From the NCBI RefSeq assembly GCF_009884975.1, contig NZ_CP041970.1:2418001-2482000 (forward strand): a stretch of DNA of 64,000 bases. Reading direction: 5' to 3'. The stretch is from Acinetobacter dispersus. Its GTDB lineage: Bacteria; Pseudomonadota; Gammaproteobacteria; Pseudomonadales; Moraxellaceae. The notes under the pieces were generated by a model, which saw only the letters and a list, made by a program, of their open reading frames with translations, ran no database searches and was not told where the DNA came from. Numbering within the stretch: position 1 is the stretch's first letter; every line of letters starts with the position of its first letter. Both the position numbers and the translations under genes were made by a program. This document shows positions 45,308 to 55,702 of the stretch, piece by piece.

Positions 45308-48064
45308 TTATGCAGCAATCAGATTGCGTAATACATAATGCAAGATACCACCTGCTTTAAAGTATTCTACCTCATTCAATGTATCAATACGGCATAACAC
45401 TTTGAACTGGTCTTGACTGCCATCTTCTCGTTGTACCTGAATATCCAAAGTTTGATGTGGTTGGATATCATCAGATAATCCATGAATCAACAGTACTTCC
45501 CGACCAGTGAGGTTCAAGGATTGACGTGTTTGCCCATCCACAAACTGTAATGGCAATACGCCCATGCCGACCAAATTAGAGCGGTGAATCCGTTCGAAAC
45601 TTTCAGCAATAACCGCCTTAACCCCTAAGAGATTGGTCCCTTTTGCGGCCCAGTCTCGTGACGAACCCGTTCCATATTCCTTACCTGCAATAATCACCAA
45701 CGGTGTTTTCTGTTGCTGGTACAGCATAGATGCATCATAGATGGCCTGCTTTTCACCTGTTGGAATAAAGATGGTATTACCACCTTCTTCACCACCCAGC
45801 ATTTCATTCTTGATTCGGATATTGGCAAAAGTTCCGCGCATCATCACTTCATGATTACCACGTCGAGAGCCGTAGGAGTTGAAATCTTTTGGCTCAACCC
45901 CCTGCTGCTGTAAATAGCGTCCTGCTGGGCTGTCTTTCTTGATATTCCCTGCTGGAGAGATATGATCGGTGGTGACTGAATCACCCAATACCGCCAAGAT
46001 GCGTGCTTGTTCAATATTGCGAATGGCTTTGGGTGGTTGATTAATTTCTTCAAAAAATGGTGGATGGCGAATATAAGTCGAATTATCTTGCCACGCATAA
46101 GTTTGGCTTTGTGGAATCTGAATCGCCTGCCAAGTTGCATCACCATCAAATACTGCTGCATATTCTTTATGGAACATGTCGGTATTCACTTTTTGCAGTA
46201 CTTGATCAATTTCAAACTGACTTGGCCAAATGTCTTTCAAATAAACATCTTGACCATCTTTGCCTTGTCCAATTGGTTGCGTGGTTAAATCAGTACGGAT
46301 ATTCCCCGCTAAACCATAAGCCACGACCAAAGGTGGAGACGCCAACCAGTTGGTTTTTACCAATGGATGAACGCGTCCCTCAAAGTTACGGTTACCTGAA
46401 AGCACCGAAGCAACATTTAAATCATGGCACTGAATTGCTTCTTCAATCGGTTCAGGTAAAGGCCCAGAGTTACCGATACAGGTGGTACAACCATAACCAA
46501 CCAAGTTATAACCCAACTCATCCAAGTATGGTGTTACACCTGCAGCCGCTAAATAATCAGTGACCACTTTAGAACCTGGAGCCAGCGAGCTTTTCACCCA
46601 TGGTTTGCGTTGCAGACCTTTTTCAATTGCTTTTTTAGCCAATAGTCCCGCAGCTAACATCACACTTGGATTGGATGTGTTGGTACATGAAGTGATTGCT
46701 GAAATCACCACATCACCATCCTTCAATGGATACGATTTTCCATCAATGGTACAAGCAGGTTCTTCATGTGCTAAATTCGCTTTCTTGGCTTCAACAGCCG
46801 TACCTCCGCCGCCTTCATTCTCTAAACGTTCTTTGGCTTCTTTCGCAGGTTTTAAATTCAGCTCCATCAATGCATTAAATGTTTTTGGTACATCAGCCAA
46901 CAAAACCCGATCTTGTGGACGTTTTGGCCCAGCCAGACTGGCTTGTACGGTACTCATATCCAGACTCAAGGTATCGGTAAATACAGGTTCATCGCCTGCA
47001 TGACGCCACAAGCCTTGTTGTTTACTATAGGCTTCGACTAAATCTATACGTTCTTGTTTGCGGCCAGTTAGGGCTAAATACCCCAATGTCACATCATCAA
47101 TCGGGAAGAAACCACAGGTTGCCCCATATTCAGGTGCCATATTGGCAATGGTCGCACGATCAGCCAATGGTAAATCAGCCAAACCATCGCCATAAAATTC
47201 AACAAATTTACCCACTACACCTTTTTGACGCAGCATCTGGGTAATGGTCAGAACTAAATCGGTTGCAGTAATCCCTTCATTCAACTTGCCTGTGAGCTTG
47301 AATCCAATCACTTCTGGAATCAACATGGATACAGGCTGCCCGAGCATGGCTGCTTCGGCTTCAATCCCACCCACACCCCAACCGAGAACACCCAATCCAT
47401 TGATCATGGTGGTATGTGAATCTGTACCCACCAAGGTATCTGGAAAGGCAAAAACCTGACCTTCATCATCACCTAACCAGACCGCTTGCGCTAAGTATTC
47501 TAAATTGACTTGGTGGCAAATCCCTGTACCAGGTGGCACCACACTAAAATTATTAAATGCAGATTGTCCCCAACGCAGGAATTGATAACGCTCACCATTG
47601 CGTTGCATTTCAATTTCAACATTCTCGGCAAAGGCATTTTCATCAGCAAAATGATCAACCATCACCGAATGGTCAATGACCAGATCAACGGGTGACAAAG
47701 GATTGATCAGGTTAGGATCACCGCCTGCTTGAGACATTGCGGCACGCATCGCAGCCAGATCGACCACTGCAGGAACACCCGTGAAATCCTGCATTAACAC
47801 ACGTGCAGGGCGATACTGAATTTCCTGATCAGAACTTTTGGTTTTCTGCCAATCAACCAAGGCCTGAATATGCTCCACTTTTACACTTTTTTGATCTTCG
47901 AAACGGAGTAAATTTTCTAGCAAAACCTTTAAAGACTTTGGCAATTTATCAATATTGCCAAGTGTTTCAGCTGCTCGCGCTAAACTATAGATTTGATAGG
48001 ATGTCGAACCGACGGTGAGTGTTTGTAATGCATTGAAACTATTGATTTTGCTATATCTGGCCAT
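45308..48064 (-). CDS. acnA: Aconitate hydratase A
   Basis: 918 residues, as expected for AcnA/IRP1-type enzymes that interconvert citrate and isocitrate through a 4Fe-4S cluster. Cluster Cys ligands are in [17 protein letters not shown] and [14 protein letters not shown], and other markers are [47 protein letters not shown], the swivel-domain [14 protein letters not shown] and the end [13 protein letters not shown]. The AcnA form is usually linked to stationary phase and oxidative stress. It is monocistronic with a terminator. Confidence 0.97.
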   Translation of the reverse strand: MARYSKINSFNALQTLTVGSTSYQIYSLARAAETLGNIDKLPKSLKVLLENLLRFEDQKSVKVEHIQALVDWQKTKSSDQEIQYRPARVLMQDFTGVPAVVDLAAMRAAMSQAGGDPNLINPLSPVDLVIDHSVMVDHFADENAFAENVEIEMQRNGERYQFLRWGQSAFNNFSVVPPGTGICHQVNLEYLAQAVWLGDDEGQVFAFPDTLVGTDSHTTMINGLGVLGWGVGGIEAEAAMLGQPVSMLIPEVIGFKLTGKLNEGITATDLVLTITQMLRQKGVVGKFVEFYGDGLADLPLADRATIANMAPEYGATCGFFPIDDVTLGYLALTGRKQERIDLVEAYSKQQGLWRHAGDEPVFTDTLSLDMSTVQASLAGPKRPQDRVLLADVPKTFNALMELNLKPAKEAKERLENEGGGGTAVEAKKANLAHEEPACTIDGKSYPLKDGDVVISAITSCTNTSNPSVMLAAGLLAKKAIEKGLQRKPWVKSSLAPGSKVVTDYLAAAGVTPYLDELGYNLVGYGCTTCIGNSGPLPEPIEEAIQCHDLNVASVLSGNRNFEGRVHPLVKTNWLASPPLVVAYGLAGNIRTDLTTQPIGQGKDGQDVYLKDIWPSQFEIDQVLQKVNTDMFHKEYAAVFDGDATWQAIQIPQSQTYAWQDNSTYIRHPPFFEEINQPPKAIRNIEQARILAVLGDSVTTDHISPAGNIKKDSPAGRYLQQQGVEPKDFNSYGSRRGNHEVMMRGTFANIRIKNEMLGGEEGGNTIFIPTGEKQAIYDASMLYQQQKTPLVIIAGKEYGTGSSRDWAAKGTNLLGVKAVIAESFERIHRSNLVGMGVLPLQFVDGQTRQSLNLTGREVLLIHGLSDDIQPHQTLDIQVQREDGSQDQFKVLCRIDTLNEVEYFKAGGILHYVLRNLIAA

Positions 48065-48190
48065 AAGGTTACCCTCCCAGTATTGGCTGATTTGTTTATT
48101 ATCAAATTGTTCTTTTAATGTACCCCTGTTTAGAAAAGCATGTGTTCCCTTTTAGTATCTTATTTTTAACGAGATTATTTGCTTATTCTC

Positions 48191-49006
48191 TTAAAATTTA
48201 AGTCGCAACGCACCCAATGAGTTTTGCCATACTTGTGCAGCCAGCTGCAACTTAGGCTGGTCAAGGGTCTGAGCCAAACTTTCTAGAACATAAGGTAAAT
48301 TGACTGGGGTATTACGGGTGCGATGCTCGGTCGAAGTTTGGCAACACAACGGCGTCATATCTGGACAATCTGTTTCAATCACCAAATTTTCACTGCCAAT
48401 CGCCTGCACCACTTGATGCAGTTTTTTAGCATTCGGATTGGTGATTTGTCCTGTCACCCCAATTTTAAAACCCAGTTTAACCAAGGCTTTGGCTTCTTCG
48501 ATTCCACCACTAAAAGCATGGGCAATGCCACCTAATTTGAATTTTTGTGTTTTTAAAATGGCAATGGTTTCTGCATGCGCCTTACGGATATGTAATAACA
48601 CAGGCTTTTGATACTGTGTTGCCAATGCCAATTGCTCAATAAAATAATGTTGTTGCTTGGCAAACAGTTCAGGCTGTTTATGTTGTTTTAAAAAAGTATC
48701 TAAACCAATTTCACCTACAGCCACACAGTCATGTTGTTGTAAGACTTGCTCAAGCCGCTGTAAATGTTCTGGCTGATGTTGTTCAATATAAAAAGGATGC
48801 AAGCCAGGTGCCAGATAAGAAGTCGGCACCTTATCCCAAGCGTGTAATTGTTGATGGGTATGGATCAGCTCATCAAATCTAGACTCAACAAAACCGATTA
48901 ACACCAAAGCATCGACCCCAACCCGTTTTGCTTGCTCAGCCAAATGTTGCCGATCATGATCAAAATCGGCAACATCAAAATGGGTATGGGTATCGAACAG
49001 TTGCAT
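48191..49006 (-). CDS. TatD-family metal-dependent hydrolase
   Basis: 271 residues, TIM-barrel amidohydrolase. The metal ligands are visible: THTHFD at residues 6-11, the bridging Glu in VGEIGLDTF, His in LHIRKAHAET and HAFSGG, and Asp in VIETDCPDMTP. TatD-family proteins are 3'-5' DNA/RNA exonucleases (TatD, YcfH, YjjV). This one looks closest to YjjV by its short N-terminus and the LPYVLESLAQT end. Its ATG overlaps the stop of the upstream lipoprotein gene by one base (TAATG), so they are probably cotranslated. Confidence 0.9.
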   Translation of the reverse strand: MQLFDTHTHFDVADFDHDRQHLAEQAKRVGVDALVLIGFVESRFDELIHTHQQLHAWDKVPTSYLAPGLHPFYIEQHQPEHLQRLEQVLQQHDCVAVGEIGLDTFLKQHKQPELFAKQQHYFIEQLALATQYQKPVLLHIRKAHAETIAILKTQKFKLGGIAHAFSGGIEEAKALVKLGFKIGVTGQITNPNAKKLHQVVQAIGSENLVIETDCPDMTPLCCQTSTEHRTRNTPVNLPYVLESLAQTLDQPKLQLAAQVWQNSLGALRLKF

Positions 49007-49920
49007 TAACTTTGACTTGGTGTACTTGCAGCAGGCGTAGACGCTGCTGGCTGATCAATTTTTGGTAAATATTCAGGTTTTAAAACACCCTGCAATTCAC
49101 TAAATGGAATCACTAAACGCGGTAAACCTACGACATAAGGACCAATGTCATATTCGCCATATTGCAGAATTAAACCCTGTTCACCTAATAAGAAATTATC
49201 GGTGACTTGGAATGGCCAAGCCTGTTCATATTCTTTCGGATCAGTTGCGAGTTTTGAATCGACAATCCACGCTTTAAATGCTTCATGCGCCAGTTTGTCT
49301 AAAGTTGCTTTTTGCTTCGGCAATAATAGGTCATGCAATTGAATCTGTTTTTGATTCGCTAAATCAAAGTTATAGTAACGTTGAGAGGTTGAACCATGTG
49401 CTCCACCTAAATAACTGCTGCTATTCAACACTACAGTTGCCAGCTTGCCTTTCGGTTGTAAAATCTTTGGCTTAACCATCAAACTGATCTGATGACTACT
49501 ACTCAGTGCTTTTAACTCATCATCTATTTTAACAAAGGCGTTGGCATAGGCCTGTGCCTGAGCATCTAGACCTGTTTTTTGCTCAGTCGTTTTTGCTGTA
49601 GATGCTGCTGAAGCATCGGCATCAACCACATCAAGCATTTTACTCAGCTGATCGAGAATCTGCTGATCCAGTAACTGGTCAATGAATGGGAAATTACTTT
49701 CTAATCGTTCAACGGTAAAATCTGGGCAGGTATTACCTTTACACTCAGGTAAAGTCACCTGTAGCTTCACGGTTTCACCACGCAAAATCGGCTCGGCAGT
49801 TTGCTGTGCCGCTGGTGGATCTGTCGGTTTATCCTGTGATTCTTTAGGTTCTGATTTCGGCTGGCAAGCAGCAAGTAGAATTGCACAAGCAAGCACGCTG
49901 TATTTAGCAATTGTTTTCAT
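49006..49920 (-). CDS. DUF3298/RsiV-like lipoprotein
   Basis: 304 residues. The N-terminus is a lipoprotein signal (ending in lipobox LLAAC with Cys19). A Lys/Pro/Gln-rich linker leads to a PdaC/RsiV-like (DUF4163 plus DUF3298) core with SSSYLGGAHGSTSQRYYNFDLANQKQIQLHDLLLP and FLLGEQGLILQYGEYDIGPYVVGLPRLVIPFSEL. The latter is the typical DUF3298 ending. Pro-Ala-Ser-Thr-rich tail (PAASTPAASTP). Probably a periplasmic outer- or inner-membrane lipoprotein of the cell envelope; function unknown. It is a paralogue of the next upstream gene. Confidence 0.85.
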   Translation of the reverse strand: MKTIAKYSVLACAILLAACQPKSEPKESQDKPTDPPAAQQTAEPILRGETVKLQVTLPECKGNTCPDFTVERLESNFPFIDQLLDQQILDQLSKMLDVVDADASAASTAKTTEQKTGLDAQAQAYANAFVKIDDELKALSSSHQISLMVKPKILQPKGKLATVVLNSSSYLGGAHGSTSQRYYNFDLANQKQIQLHDLLLPKQKATLDKLAHEAFKAWIVDSKLATDPKEYEQAWPFQVTDNFLLGEQGLILQYGEYDIGPYVVGLPRLVIPFSELQGVLKPEYLPKIDQPAASTPAASTPSQS

Positions 49921-50039
49921 TTAAAACCTATCAGCATTGTTATTACACAAGATTTTTAAATGCTATCGAACTTCATACAAAACCGCTAGCAGTGCATGCA
50001 ATTTCTATACGAATCTCAAGAATCTTGTACTCAACCTGA

Positions 50040-50867
50040 TTAGAACATTTGCTGGTAAATTTCAGCTTGTAGCATCTGTTTACTTTGTTCAGTGGTTAAA
50101 TAAATATCTAACTGTGGTGCATCCTTACTAATTTCATTGGCACGATAATGTAATCCAATGCCCTCACCATCAAAGAACCAATCTGCCTGCCCCCAATATA
50201 ATTTTTTCGGCACCTGCTTTTTCACTTCTGCTGATTGTTTTGCAATCCACTGTTGATAATGCGCCTGAACAATATCGTTTAATGCATTTTGCTGTTTTTT
50301 CTGGATCACATCCAACACACTGAGGCTCTTTTGTAGCTTGCGATCTGCAACAAAGAAATAGAAACGATCTTTAACCGCAATATCTTCTTGTTGTGCATTT
50401 ACCCCAACTTGTAGCAACACATATTGGTTACGCTGCGAGGCAATTCGGGTATTTAAATGCAGTTCATAAGCTTTATTCTTAGAATATTTATCCTGCCATT
50501 CATCCGACTTTTTCACATAGGCATTAATTGCCTGTTGCAAGGTTAAATTTTTATTCAACTCAATCTGTTGTTGAATCACGTTGGCCTGATTTTTCGCAAT
50601 CCATGCATTCAGCCAATCATCTTGGGTTTTAATGGTTTGAATATCGACATCAATACAATTTTTCTTTTCACAAAATGGCAAAGCATAATCTGCCTTGGCT
50701 TCTTTCATATTTAAATAAGGGAGAACTTCGGCTTTTTCGGCAGACACAGCGACTTGTTCTTTACTTTTAGCGGCATCCGTCTCATTTTTCTTAGGATGAT
50801 CACATGCGGTTAAAGCCATCATTCCAATCAATACACTGACAGCAAAAAGTGGTTTTAAAGTGTTCAT
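50040..50867 (-). CDS. Lipoprotein related to the adjacent DUF3298 lipoprotein
   Basis: 275 residues. The signal MNTLKPLFAVSVLIGMMALTAC ends in lipobox LTAC, followed by a charged linker. The core has LPFCEKKNCIDVDIQTI (compare LPECKGNTCPDFTVERL in the neighbour) and a C-terminal WFFDGEGIGLHYRANEISKDAPQLDIYLT, the same architecture as the next gene but more diverged. Start chosen at the ATG at 50867 with AGGA upstream. The two genes are in tandem with a 119-base gap and look like an old duplication. Envelope-associated; function unknown. Confidence 0.8.
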   Translation of the reverse strand: MNTLKPLFAVSVLIGMMALTACDHPKKNETDAAKSKEQVAVSAEKAEVLPYLNMKEAKADYALPFCEKKNCIDVDIQTIKTQDDWLNAWIAKNQANVIQQQIELNKNLTLQQAINAYVKKSDEWQDKYSKNKAYELHLNTRIASQRNQYVLLQVGVNAQQEDIAVKDRFYFFVADRKLQKSLSVLDVIQKKQQNALNDIVQAHYQQWIAKQSAEVKKQVPKKLYWGQADWFFDGEGIGLHYRANEISKDAPQLDIYLTTEQSKQMLQAEIYQQMF

Positions 50868-50885
50868 CACATCATCCTTTATTTT

Positions 50886-50993
50886 AATCCCTCCCAACCT
50901 CCCTTTATAAAAGGGAGGAGCATCACGAATCTAAATAGTTATAGACTCGTGAAAAAGTCCCTCTTTTATAAAGAGGGATCTAGGGAGATTCTA
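50886..50993. repeat. Dispersed palindromic element, copy 2 (after prfC)
   Basis: Two perfect hairpins, CCTCCCTTT-ATA-AAAGGGAGG (50899-50919 region) and CCCTCTTT-TATA-AAGAGGG (50959-50977 region), separated by a spacer containing ACGAATCTA...TAGACTCGT symmetry. On the minus strand it starts TAGAATCTCCC, and the TAG is the prfC stop. It shares the outer sequences and the hairpin pair with 20053-20133 but has a longer spacer. Confidence 0.75.
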
Positions 50994-52580
50994 GTGTTCT
51001 CGTGTGTTACGGAACTGAATGTCTGGCCAACGCTCTTGCATCAGCTGTAAGTTTACGCGGCTTGGTGCAAGATAAGTTAAGTGGCCACCGCCATCAACTG
51101 AAAGTTGATCATGTGCTTTTTTCTTAAACTCATTCAGTATCTTTTCGTCATCACAATGCACCCAACGAACCGTATGCACACTGACAGGCTCATAAATACA
51201 GTCCACTTTATATTCTTCTTTTAAGCGGTAAGCGACCACATCAAACTGTAACACACCGACAGCACCGACAATCAGATCATTACTGATTTGTGGCATGAAA
51301 ACCTGAGTTGCACCCTCTTCAGATAACTCTTTCAGACCTTTTTGCAGCTGCTTCGATTTCAACGGATCTTTTAAGCGAACACGACGGAACATTTCAGGTG
51401 CGAAGTGTGGAATCCCTGTGAAATGAAGATTTTCACCGCTGGTAAAGGTATCACCAATCTGAATAGTACCGTGGTTATGCAAACCAATGATATCGCCCGG
51501 CCAAGCTTCTTCGAGGTGTTCACGCTCACCTGCAAGGAAAGTCAATGCATCACTGATACGTACATCTTTACCAATACGCACATGATTCATTTTCAAGCCT
51601 TTTTCATATTTACCCGAGCAAATACGCATAAAGGCAATACGGTCACGGTGTTTCGGGTCCATGTTGGCTTGGATTTTAAACACGAAGCCTGTGAAACCTT
51701 CTTCATTGGCATCCACAATACGTTCTTGTGTTGGATGTGCCTTTGGTTCTGGCGCCCAATTGATAAAGGTATCCAAGACATGGTCAACCGCAAAGTTACC
51801 CAATGCTGTACCGAAAAGAACAGGGGTTTGTTTACCTTGTAAGAATAATTCACGGTCTAATGGTTCATTTGCCATTTGCACCAGCTCAAGGGATTCTTCA
51901 AAAGAAGCCCATGCCAACTCACCCACTTTTTCACGGATATCCGGATGATCATAACCATCACGAACATCAATATCGGTAATCGTTGAGCCAAACCCTGCTT
52001 TATAGACATACAGTTTGTTTTCAAGCAAGTTATAAACACCTGCAAAGTCACGCCCCATACCTAAAGGCCATGTGATTGGCACACAGCGAATATTCAGGAC
52101 ATTTTCAATTTCATCGAGCAACTCTAAAGGCTCGCGAATTTCACGGTCCATTTTGTTCACAAATGAAATGATTGGTGTGTCGCGCATACGACACACTTCC
52201 ATCAATTTAATGGTACGTTCTTCGACACCTTTTGCACCATCGATCACCATTAAAGCTGAGTCAACTGCGGTTAATGTACGGTAGGTATCTTCCGAGAAGT
52301 CTTCATGTCCCGGTGTATCGAGTAAGTTAATGGTGTGCTTTTTATAAGGGAACTGCATCACCGACGTGGTAATCGAGATACCACGTTCTTTTTCCATTTC
52401 CATCCAGTCAGACGTTGCAGAGCGGTCAGACTTACGGCTTTTTACCATACCAGCAACTTGAATCGCCTTACCCCATAACAACAGTTTTTCTGTCATGGTG
52501 GTCTTACCCGCATCGGGGTGGGAAATGATCGCAAATGTGCGTCGTTGGGCAACCTGTGCCGCTAATTCATCTTTAAACAT
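50991..52580 (-). CDS. prfC: Peptide chain release factor 3
   Basis: 529 residues. RF3 is a GTPase that removes RF1/RF2 from the ribosome after termination. The G1 motif [17 protein letters not shown], switch [12 protein letters not shown]3 [14 protein letters not shown]4 NKMD and the elongation-factor-like domains 2 and 3 are all present. The end is [19 protein letters not shown]. Its ATG is at 52580. Its TAG stop codon is the first triplet of the palindromic element copy 2. Confidence 0.97.
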   Translation of the reverse strand: MFKDELAAQVAQRRTFAIISHPDAGKTTMTEKLLLWGKAIQVAGMVKSRKSDRSATSDWMEMEKERGISITTSVMQFPYKKHTINLLDTPGHEDFSEDTYRTLTAVDSALMVIDGAKGVEERTIKLMEVCRMRDTPIISFVNKMDREIREPLELLDEIENVLNIRCVPITWPLGMGRDFAGVYNLLENKLYVYKAGFGSTITDIDVRDGYDHPDIREKVGELAWASFEESLELVQMANEPLDRELFLQGKQTPVLFGTALGNFAVDHVLDTFINWAPEPKAHPTQERIVDANEEGFTGFVFKIQANMDPKHRDRIAFMRICSGKYEKGLKMNHVRIGKDVRISDALTFLAGEREHLEEAWPGDIIGLHNHGTIQIGDTFTSGENLHFTGIPHFAPEMFRRVRLKDPLKSKQLQKGLKELSEEGATQVFMPQISNDLIVGAVGVLQFDVVAYRLKEEYKVDCIYEPVSVHTVRWVHCDDEKILNEFKKKAHDQLSVDGGGHLTYLAPSRVNLQLMQERWPDIQFRNTREH

Positions 52581-52932
52581 GCTAAAAATCTACAATTTGT
52601 GCACCCATGTGTATCTGCAAACGATGGCAAGAACAGATGGCGTGCGAAAGAATTTAAAATTGGCGCAATTGTAGCAGATTTCTAAAATATATTTTCGATT
52701 GTTGATATGTCTTAAGTTATCCACAAATTAGCGCTCACTTAGTTCTAGAGTCGCATGTTCAGATTCATCGAGGTATGTCATCTTAGGGGAATAAAACCTG
52801 AATCACTGCCTTTGTGAAATTGAGAACATCACAGTCAGTCTCTATGACTTTAGCTCACACAATGGTTGAGTTAGGATGAACAGATGTCGACGGACAACCC
52901 CAATCTTTTTCCACAGCTAGAAGAGTAAAAAT
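52581..52932. other. Gene-free divergent region between prfC and the CMD-family gene
   Basis: About 350 bases that must hold both divergent promoters. One exact DnaA-box sequence TTATCCACA occurs at 52717-52725, but it is single and without AT-rich 13-mers, so it is not an origin. No other strong signal is seen. Confidence 0.5.
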
Positions 52933-53319
52933 ATGTCACAACAAGATTATGAAAATGGATTAAAAGTTCGTACAGAAGTGATGGGAGAATCTTTTGTAAA
53001 ACGTGCTCAAGACAATACCGTGCCCTTTACTCAGCCCTTACAAGACTGGATCAATGAACATGCTTGGGGTTCAACTTGGCAACGTGAAGGCGTATTGCCA
53101 CGCAAATATCGTTCTCTTATTACCATTGCATTTTTAACTGCCCAAAAAAGCCCAACAGAGCTGAAAGGCCATGTCCGTGGTGCATTAAATAATGGTGCGA
53201 GTGTTGAGGAAATCCAAGAGGTTTTGCTTCACAGCCTTCCTTATTGTGGCGCACCTACAACACAAGAAGCCTTTAGAGCTGCGCTGGAAGTCATTACTGA
53301 ATATCAAAAAGAAATGTAG
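52933..53319 (+). CDS. Carboxymuconolactone decarboxylase family protein
   Basis: 128 residues, CMD/AhpD-like all-helical fold. RKYRSLITIAFLTAQKSPTELKGHVRGALNNGASVEEIQEVLLHSLPYCGAP is the typical core, with the conserved H in GHVRGA. The AhpD CxxC pair is absent (a single Cys in YCGAP), so a decarboxylase (PcaC-like) rather than a thiol-peroxidase-partner role is more likely. Distinct protocatechuate-pathway neighbours are absent. A LysR and an AraC gene lie next on the opposite strand and could regulate it. Confidence 0.88.
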   Translation: MSQQDYENGLKVRTEVMGESFVKRAQDNTVPFTQPLQDWINEHAWGSTWQREGVLPRKYRSLITIAFLTAQKSPTELKGHVRGALNNGASVEEIQEVLLHSLPYCGAPTTQEAFRAALEVITEYQKEM

Positions 53320-53372
53320 ATCGCCAAAACCACTGGCTACAATTGAAATTATAGCCATACAAAATCATCTCA

Positions 53373-53406
53373 TTAAAAGCCCTTATTCCAATTTGGGCTT
53401 TTAATT
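53373..53406 (+). terminator. Terminator after the CMD-family gene
   Basis: AAAAGCCC-TTATTCCAATTT-GGGCTTTT forms an 8-base stem followed by TTAATT about 55 bases after the stop. It lies before the convergent LysR gene. Confidence 0.7.
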
Positions 53407-53463
53407 ATTATTCGAATAATTTTACTCAATAAAAAATAGAGAAATAAAAACAAAAAAACATGG

Positions 53464-54360
53464 TTATGTTGAAGGATTAAAATAATGATTTTTTACAACC
53501 TCAATAAAAGCATTTGCTTCATCCATACTTACATGTTGAGCCTTCGCAACGCCCACTTGCAAATATAGTGAAAAGTCTTTCAACTCAACAATTTCTAATC
53601 CTTTTTTTTCCAAGATAGACTGATCAAAGAAAGATCTTGGGTACAACCCCAACCCCTCACCATCCAAAATACTTTGTAGTTGAATATCTACGCCAAAAAT
53701 TTCTTTATTGATATTAAAACCCAGCTTTCTTTCATATAGCGTTTTAGCCAGACTTTCTCTAAAACAGCAACCATCAGGATGAAGCACCCACCCTCTTTTG
53801 CTACACATTTCCAAACTTTGATATTTGCGAGCCTCTCCTTTCTTTGCAAGAACCACGAAAGGAAGCTGACCGACTTCGAAGAATGCGATATTAGTTTTCA
53901 AACCAATATTAGATGGGATCATCAGGGCAGCTAAATCTATTTCACCTTCATAGACTTGCTTCACCAAGCTACAGCCCCATCCACTATAAATGTCGATTTC
54001 ATAATATGGATTAAGTTTTTGAGACTCATAAATTACATAATCCAAGATATCATCAATAAATGTTTGAGCAATTCCGATTTTAATATTCTTTTTAACAATC
54101 TCACCGTTCTCGATATGAAAGTTTTTAAGTGATTCAAGTTGCCTCAATATAAAACAACTTTTCAAATAAACTTTCTTTCCTAAACTTGTTAATTGTAAAG
54201 GTCGTGTCTTTCGATTAAATAACACACCTTTAACAGCACCTTCCATATGGCCAATTCTTTTCGTGACAGTAGATTGATTAACACCCAATTTTTCGGAAGC
54301 AATAGTTATGGACTGATGATCAACCACGTATATGAAAGTTTTTAAGTCCCTAATATCCAA
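53464..54360 (-). CDS. LysR-family transcriptional regulator
   Basis: 298 residues. The N-terminal winged HTH MDIRDLKTFIYVVDHQSITIASEKLGVNQSTVTKRIGHMEGAVKGVLFNRK is at 1-52, and the effector-binding domain (about 90-290) follows. Relatively Lys/Ile-rich and AT-rich compared with neighbouring housekeeping genes, as is the next gene. The target is not stated by position; the convergent CMD gene and the AraC gene upstream are possible. It ends with the sequence NAFIEVVKNHYFNPST. Confidence 0.92.
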   Translation of the reverse strand: MDIRDLKTFIYVVDHQSITIASEKLGVNQSTVTKRIGHMEGAVKGVLFNRKTRPLQLTSLGKKVYLKSCFILRQLESLKNFHIENGEIVKKNIKIGIAQTFIDDILDYVIYESQKLNPYYEIDIYSGWGCSLVKQVYEGEIDLAALMIPSNIGLKTNIAFFEVGQLPFVVLAKKGEARKYQSLEMCSKRGWVLHPDGCCFRESLAKTLYERKLGFNINKEIFGVDIQLQSILDGEGLGLYPRSFFDQSILEKKGLEIVELKDFSLYLQVGVAKAQHVSMDEANAFIEVVKNHYFNPST

Positions 54361-54380
54361 AACTTTATACCTCCATTGAA

Positions 54381-55145
54381 TTATTTTAAATGTTTCCTAA
54401 ACTGACAAGGGGAACATCCTGCCCAACTTTTAAATGCACGTGTAAATGCACTATGTTCTGTATACCCCAATGTATATGCAATGTCAGATAGCTTAACATC
54501 TTCATTTTTCAATAAAGTCAGTGCTTTTTCATGTCGCTTTTGTTTTACCAAAAGCTTAAATTCTTTGCCTTCATTTCTTATTTTTTTAGATAAAACTCGA
54601 GGTGTTAGTCGCATTTTCTTTGCAACTTTGATTAAATATGGTTCTCCCTCAGATAAAATATTATTAATTTGAATGTTTACTTTTTCAATAAAATCTATTC
54701 CACCTTTGCTCCTATGTATATATGATGCCAAAAAAGCTTCTAAATAGATCTCATCAAACTTCTTGCAAACTGTAATAGAATTAAACAAGTCACTCGAATA
54801 TAAAGAATCCTTATAAACATTATCTAATGTCGATTCGAGTATGCAATATTTATCTTCAATATCAAGGCTATCAATCAAATATTTCATACCGTGAAAAAAA
54901 TCATTAAGTAAAAAATCCTGATTAACGACCTCACACTTATAAACAAGAATAATTCTAAAATAATCTAAAGATAAACGATCAATAAGGGAAAGAAACTTAT
55001 CAACATCAAAAAGAAAAAAGATAACCGCATGTTTTAGATCTTTATTTCCGACTTCAATAATATGCAGTTTTATATTTTTTTCACAATGTGAAAAAGTATG
55101 AAACATATTATCCATCTCATGTGTCAACTCTTTAGAGATTAACAA
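54381..55145 (-). CDS. AraC-family transcriptional regulator
   Basis: 254 residues. The C-terminal DNA-binding domain (about 155-253) has two HTH motifs, LIKVAKKMRLTPRVLSKKIRNEGKEF and LSDIAYTLGYTEHSAFTRAFKSWAGCSPCQFRKHL, the second the AraC signature. The N-terminal 150 residues have no recognisable ligand domain; they are rich in Asp/Leu/Lys. It is cotranscribed with the LysR gene (20-base gap). The stretch is distinctly AT-rich, hinting at acquisition from elsewhere. It could regulate the adhesin locus next to it, but no evidence beyond proximity supports this. Confidence 0.9.
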   Translation of the reverse strand: MLISKELTHEMDNMFHTFSHCEKNIKLHIIEVGNKDLKHAVIFFLFDVDKFLSLIDRLSLDYFRIILVYKCEVVNQDFLLNDFFHGMKYLIDSLDIEDKYCILESTLDNVYKDSLYSSDLFNSITVCKKFDEIYLEAFLASYIHRSKGGIDFIEKVNIQINNILSEGEPYLIKVAKKMRLTPRVLSKKIRNEGKEFKLLVKQKRHEKALTLLKNEDVKLSDIAYTLGYTEHSAFTRAFKSWAGCSPCQFRKHLK

Positions 55146-55287
55146 ACTTCGGCATTATTTTTTTAACATATTATATCTTTTAAATAATCATTTTAGGAAA
55201 ATTAAACAGAAAAGTTAAATATTTGCCTCATCTGCTCAATTACCGTGAAAAACCTGTCAGACATGACTCATGCAGATTGCCTCTTGG

Positions 55288-55671
55288 CTAAACACCACTT
55301 ATTTGACACGTATCACCTTTCCAAGCGAGGCTTTCGACTAGATATTCCTTATTAAAATCAATACGTAACTGACAACGCTTATACTTCTGTGTGTTGGGTA
55401 CGCGCACATCCAGTACATAATTCCATGTTTTGACTCCGATTAAGCCTTCATTAAAATGTGGATTGCCTAGAATATGCCGTATCTGGTCTTTATTTAGCCC
55501 AGTATCGAGACGAGCTATATTGCTGTATTCATAGCGTTTCACCACGTTCAAATCACTTTCGCTCGACTCTGGAAACACAACTTTTTTGGACTGTTCTGTC
55601 GCAGCAATCACCTGATTCTGGGAAATACTGCCTACACAGAAAATTACGATTAACGTCATGATTTTATTCAT
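55288..55671 (-). CDS. SmpA/OmlA-domain protein, short TpgA-like paralogue lacking the OmpA domain
   Basis: 127 residues with an N-terminal signal ([24 protein letters not shown]) and a BamE/SmpA-OmlA-like domain: [53 protein letters not shown]. The same segment in the gene at the right edge reads [48 protein letters not shown], so they are close paralogues. It lacks the OmpA-like peptidoglycan-binding domain. It lies 75 bases downstream of the adhesin gene on the same strand, the position of tpgA in Acinetobacter. It may be a remnant or a truncated assembly partner. No Cys for lipid attachment is at the cleavage site. Confidence 0.85.
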   Translation of the reverse strand: MNKIMTLIVIFCVGSISQNQVIAATEQSKKVVFPESSESDLNVVKRYEYSNIARLDTGLNKDQIRHILGNPHFNEGLIGVKTWNYVLDVRVPNTQKYKRCQLRIDFNKEYLVESLAWKGDTCQISGV

Positions 55672-55702
55672 ATCATTATTCTCTCTTAATTATGATTGAA
55701 AA

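Noticed and set aside
46057..47003. Long plus-strand ORFs opposite acnA
   Set aside because: Shadows of the aconitase coding sequence; aconitase motifs leave no doubt about the real frame.
52717..52725. Exact DnaA box TTATCCACA, and the same 9-mer in reverse at 12731-12739
   Set aside because: Single boxes far apart, no cluster, no AT-rich unwinding element and no dnaA/dnaN neighbours; not an origin.
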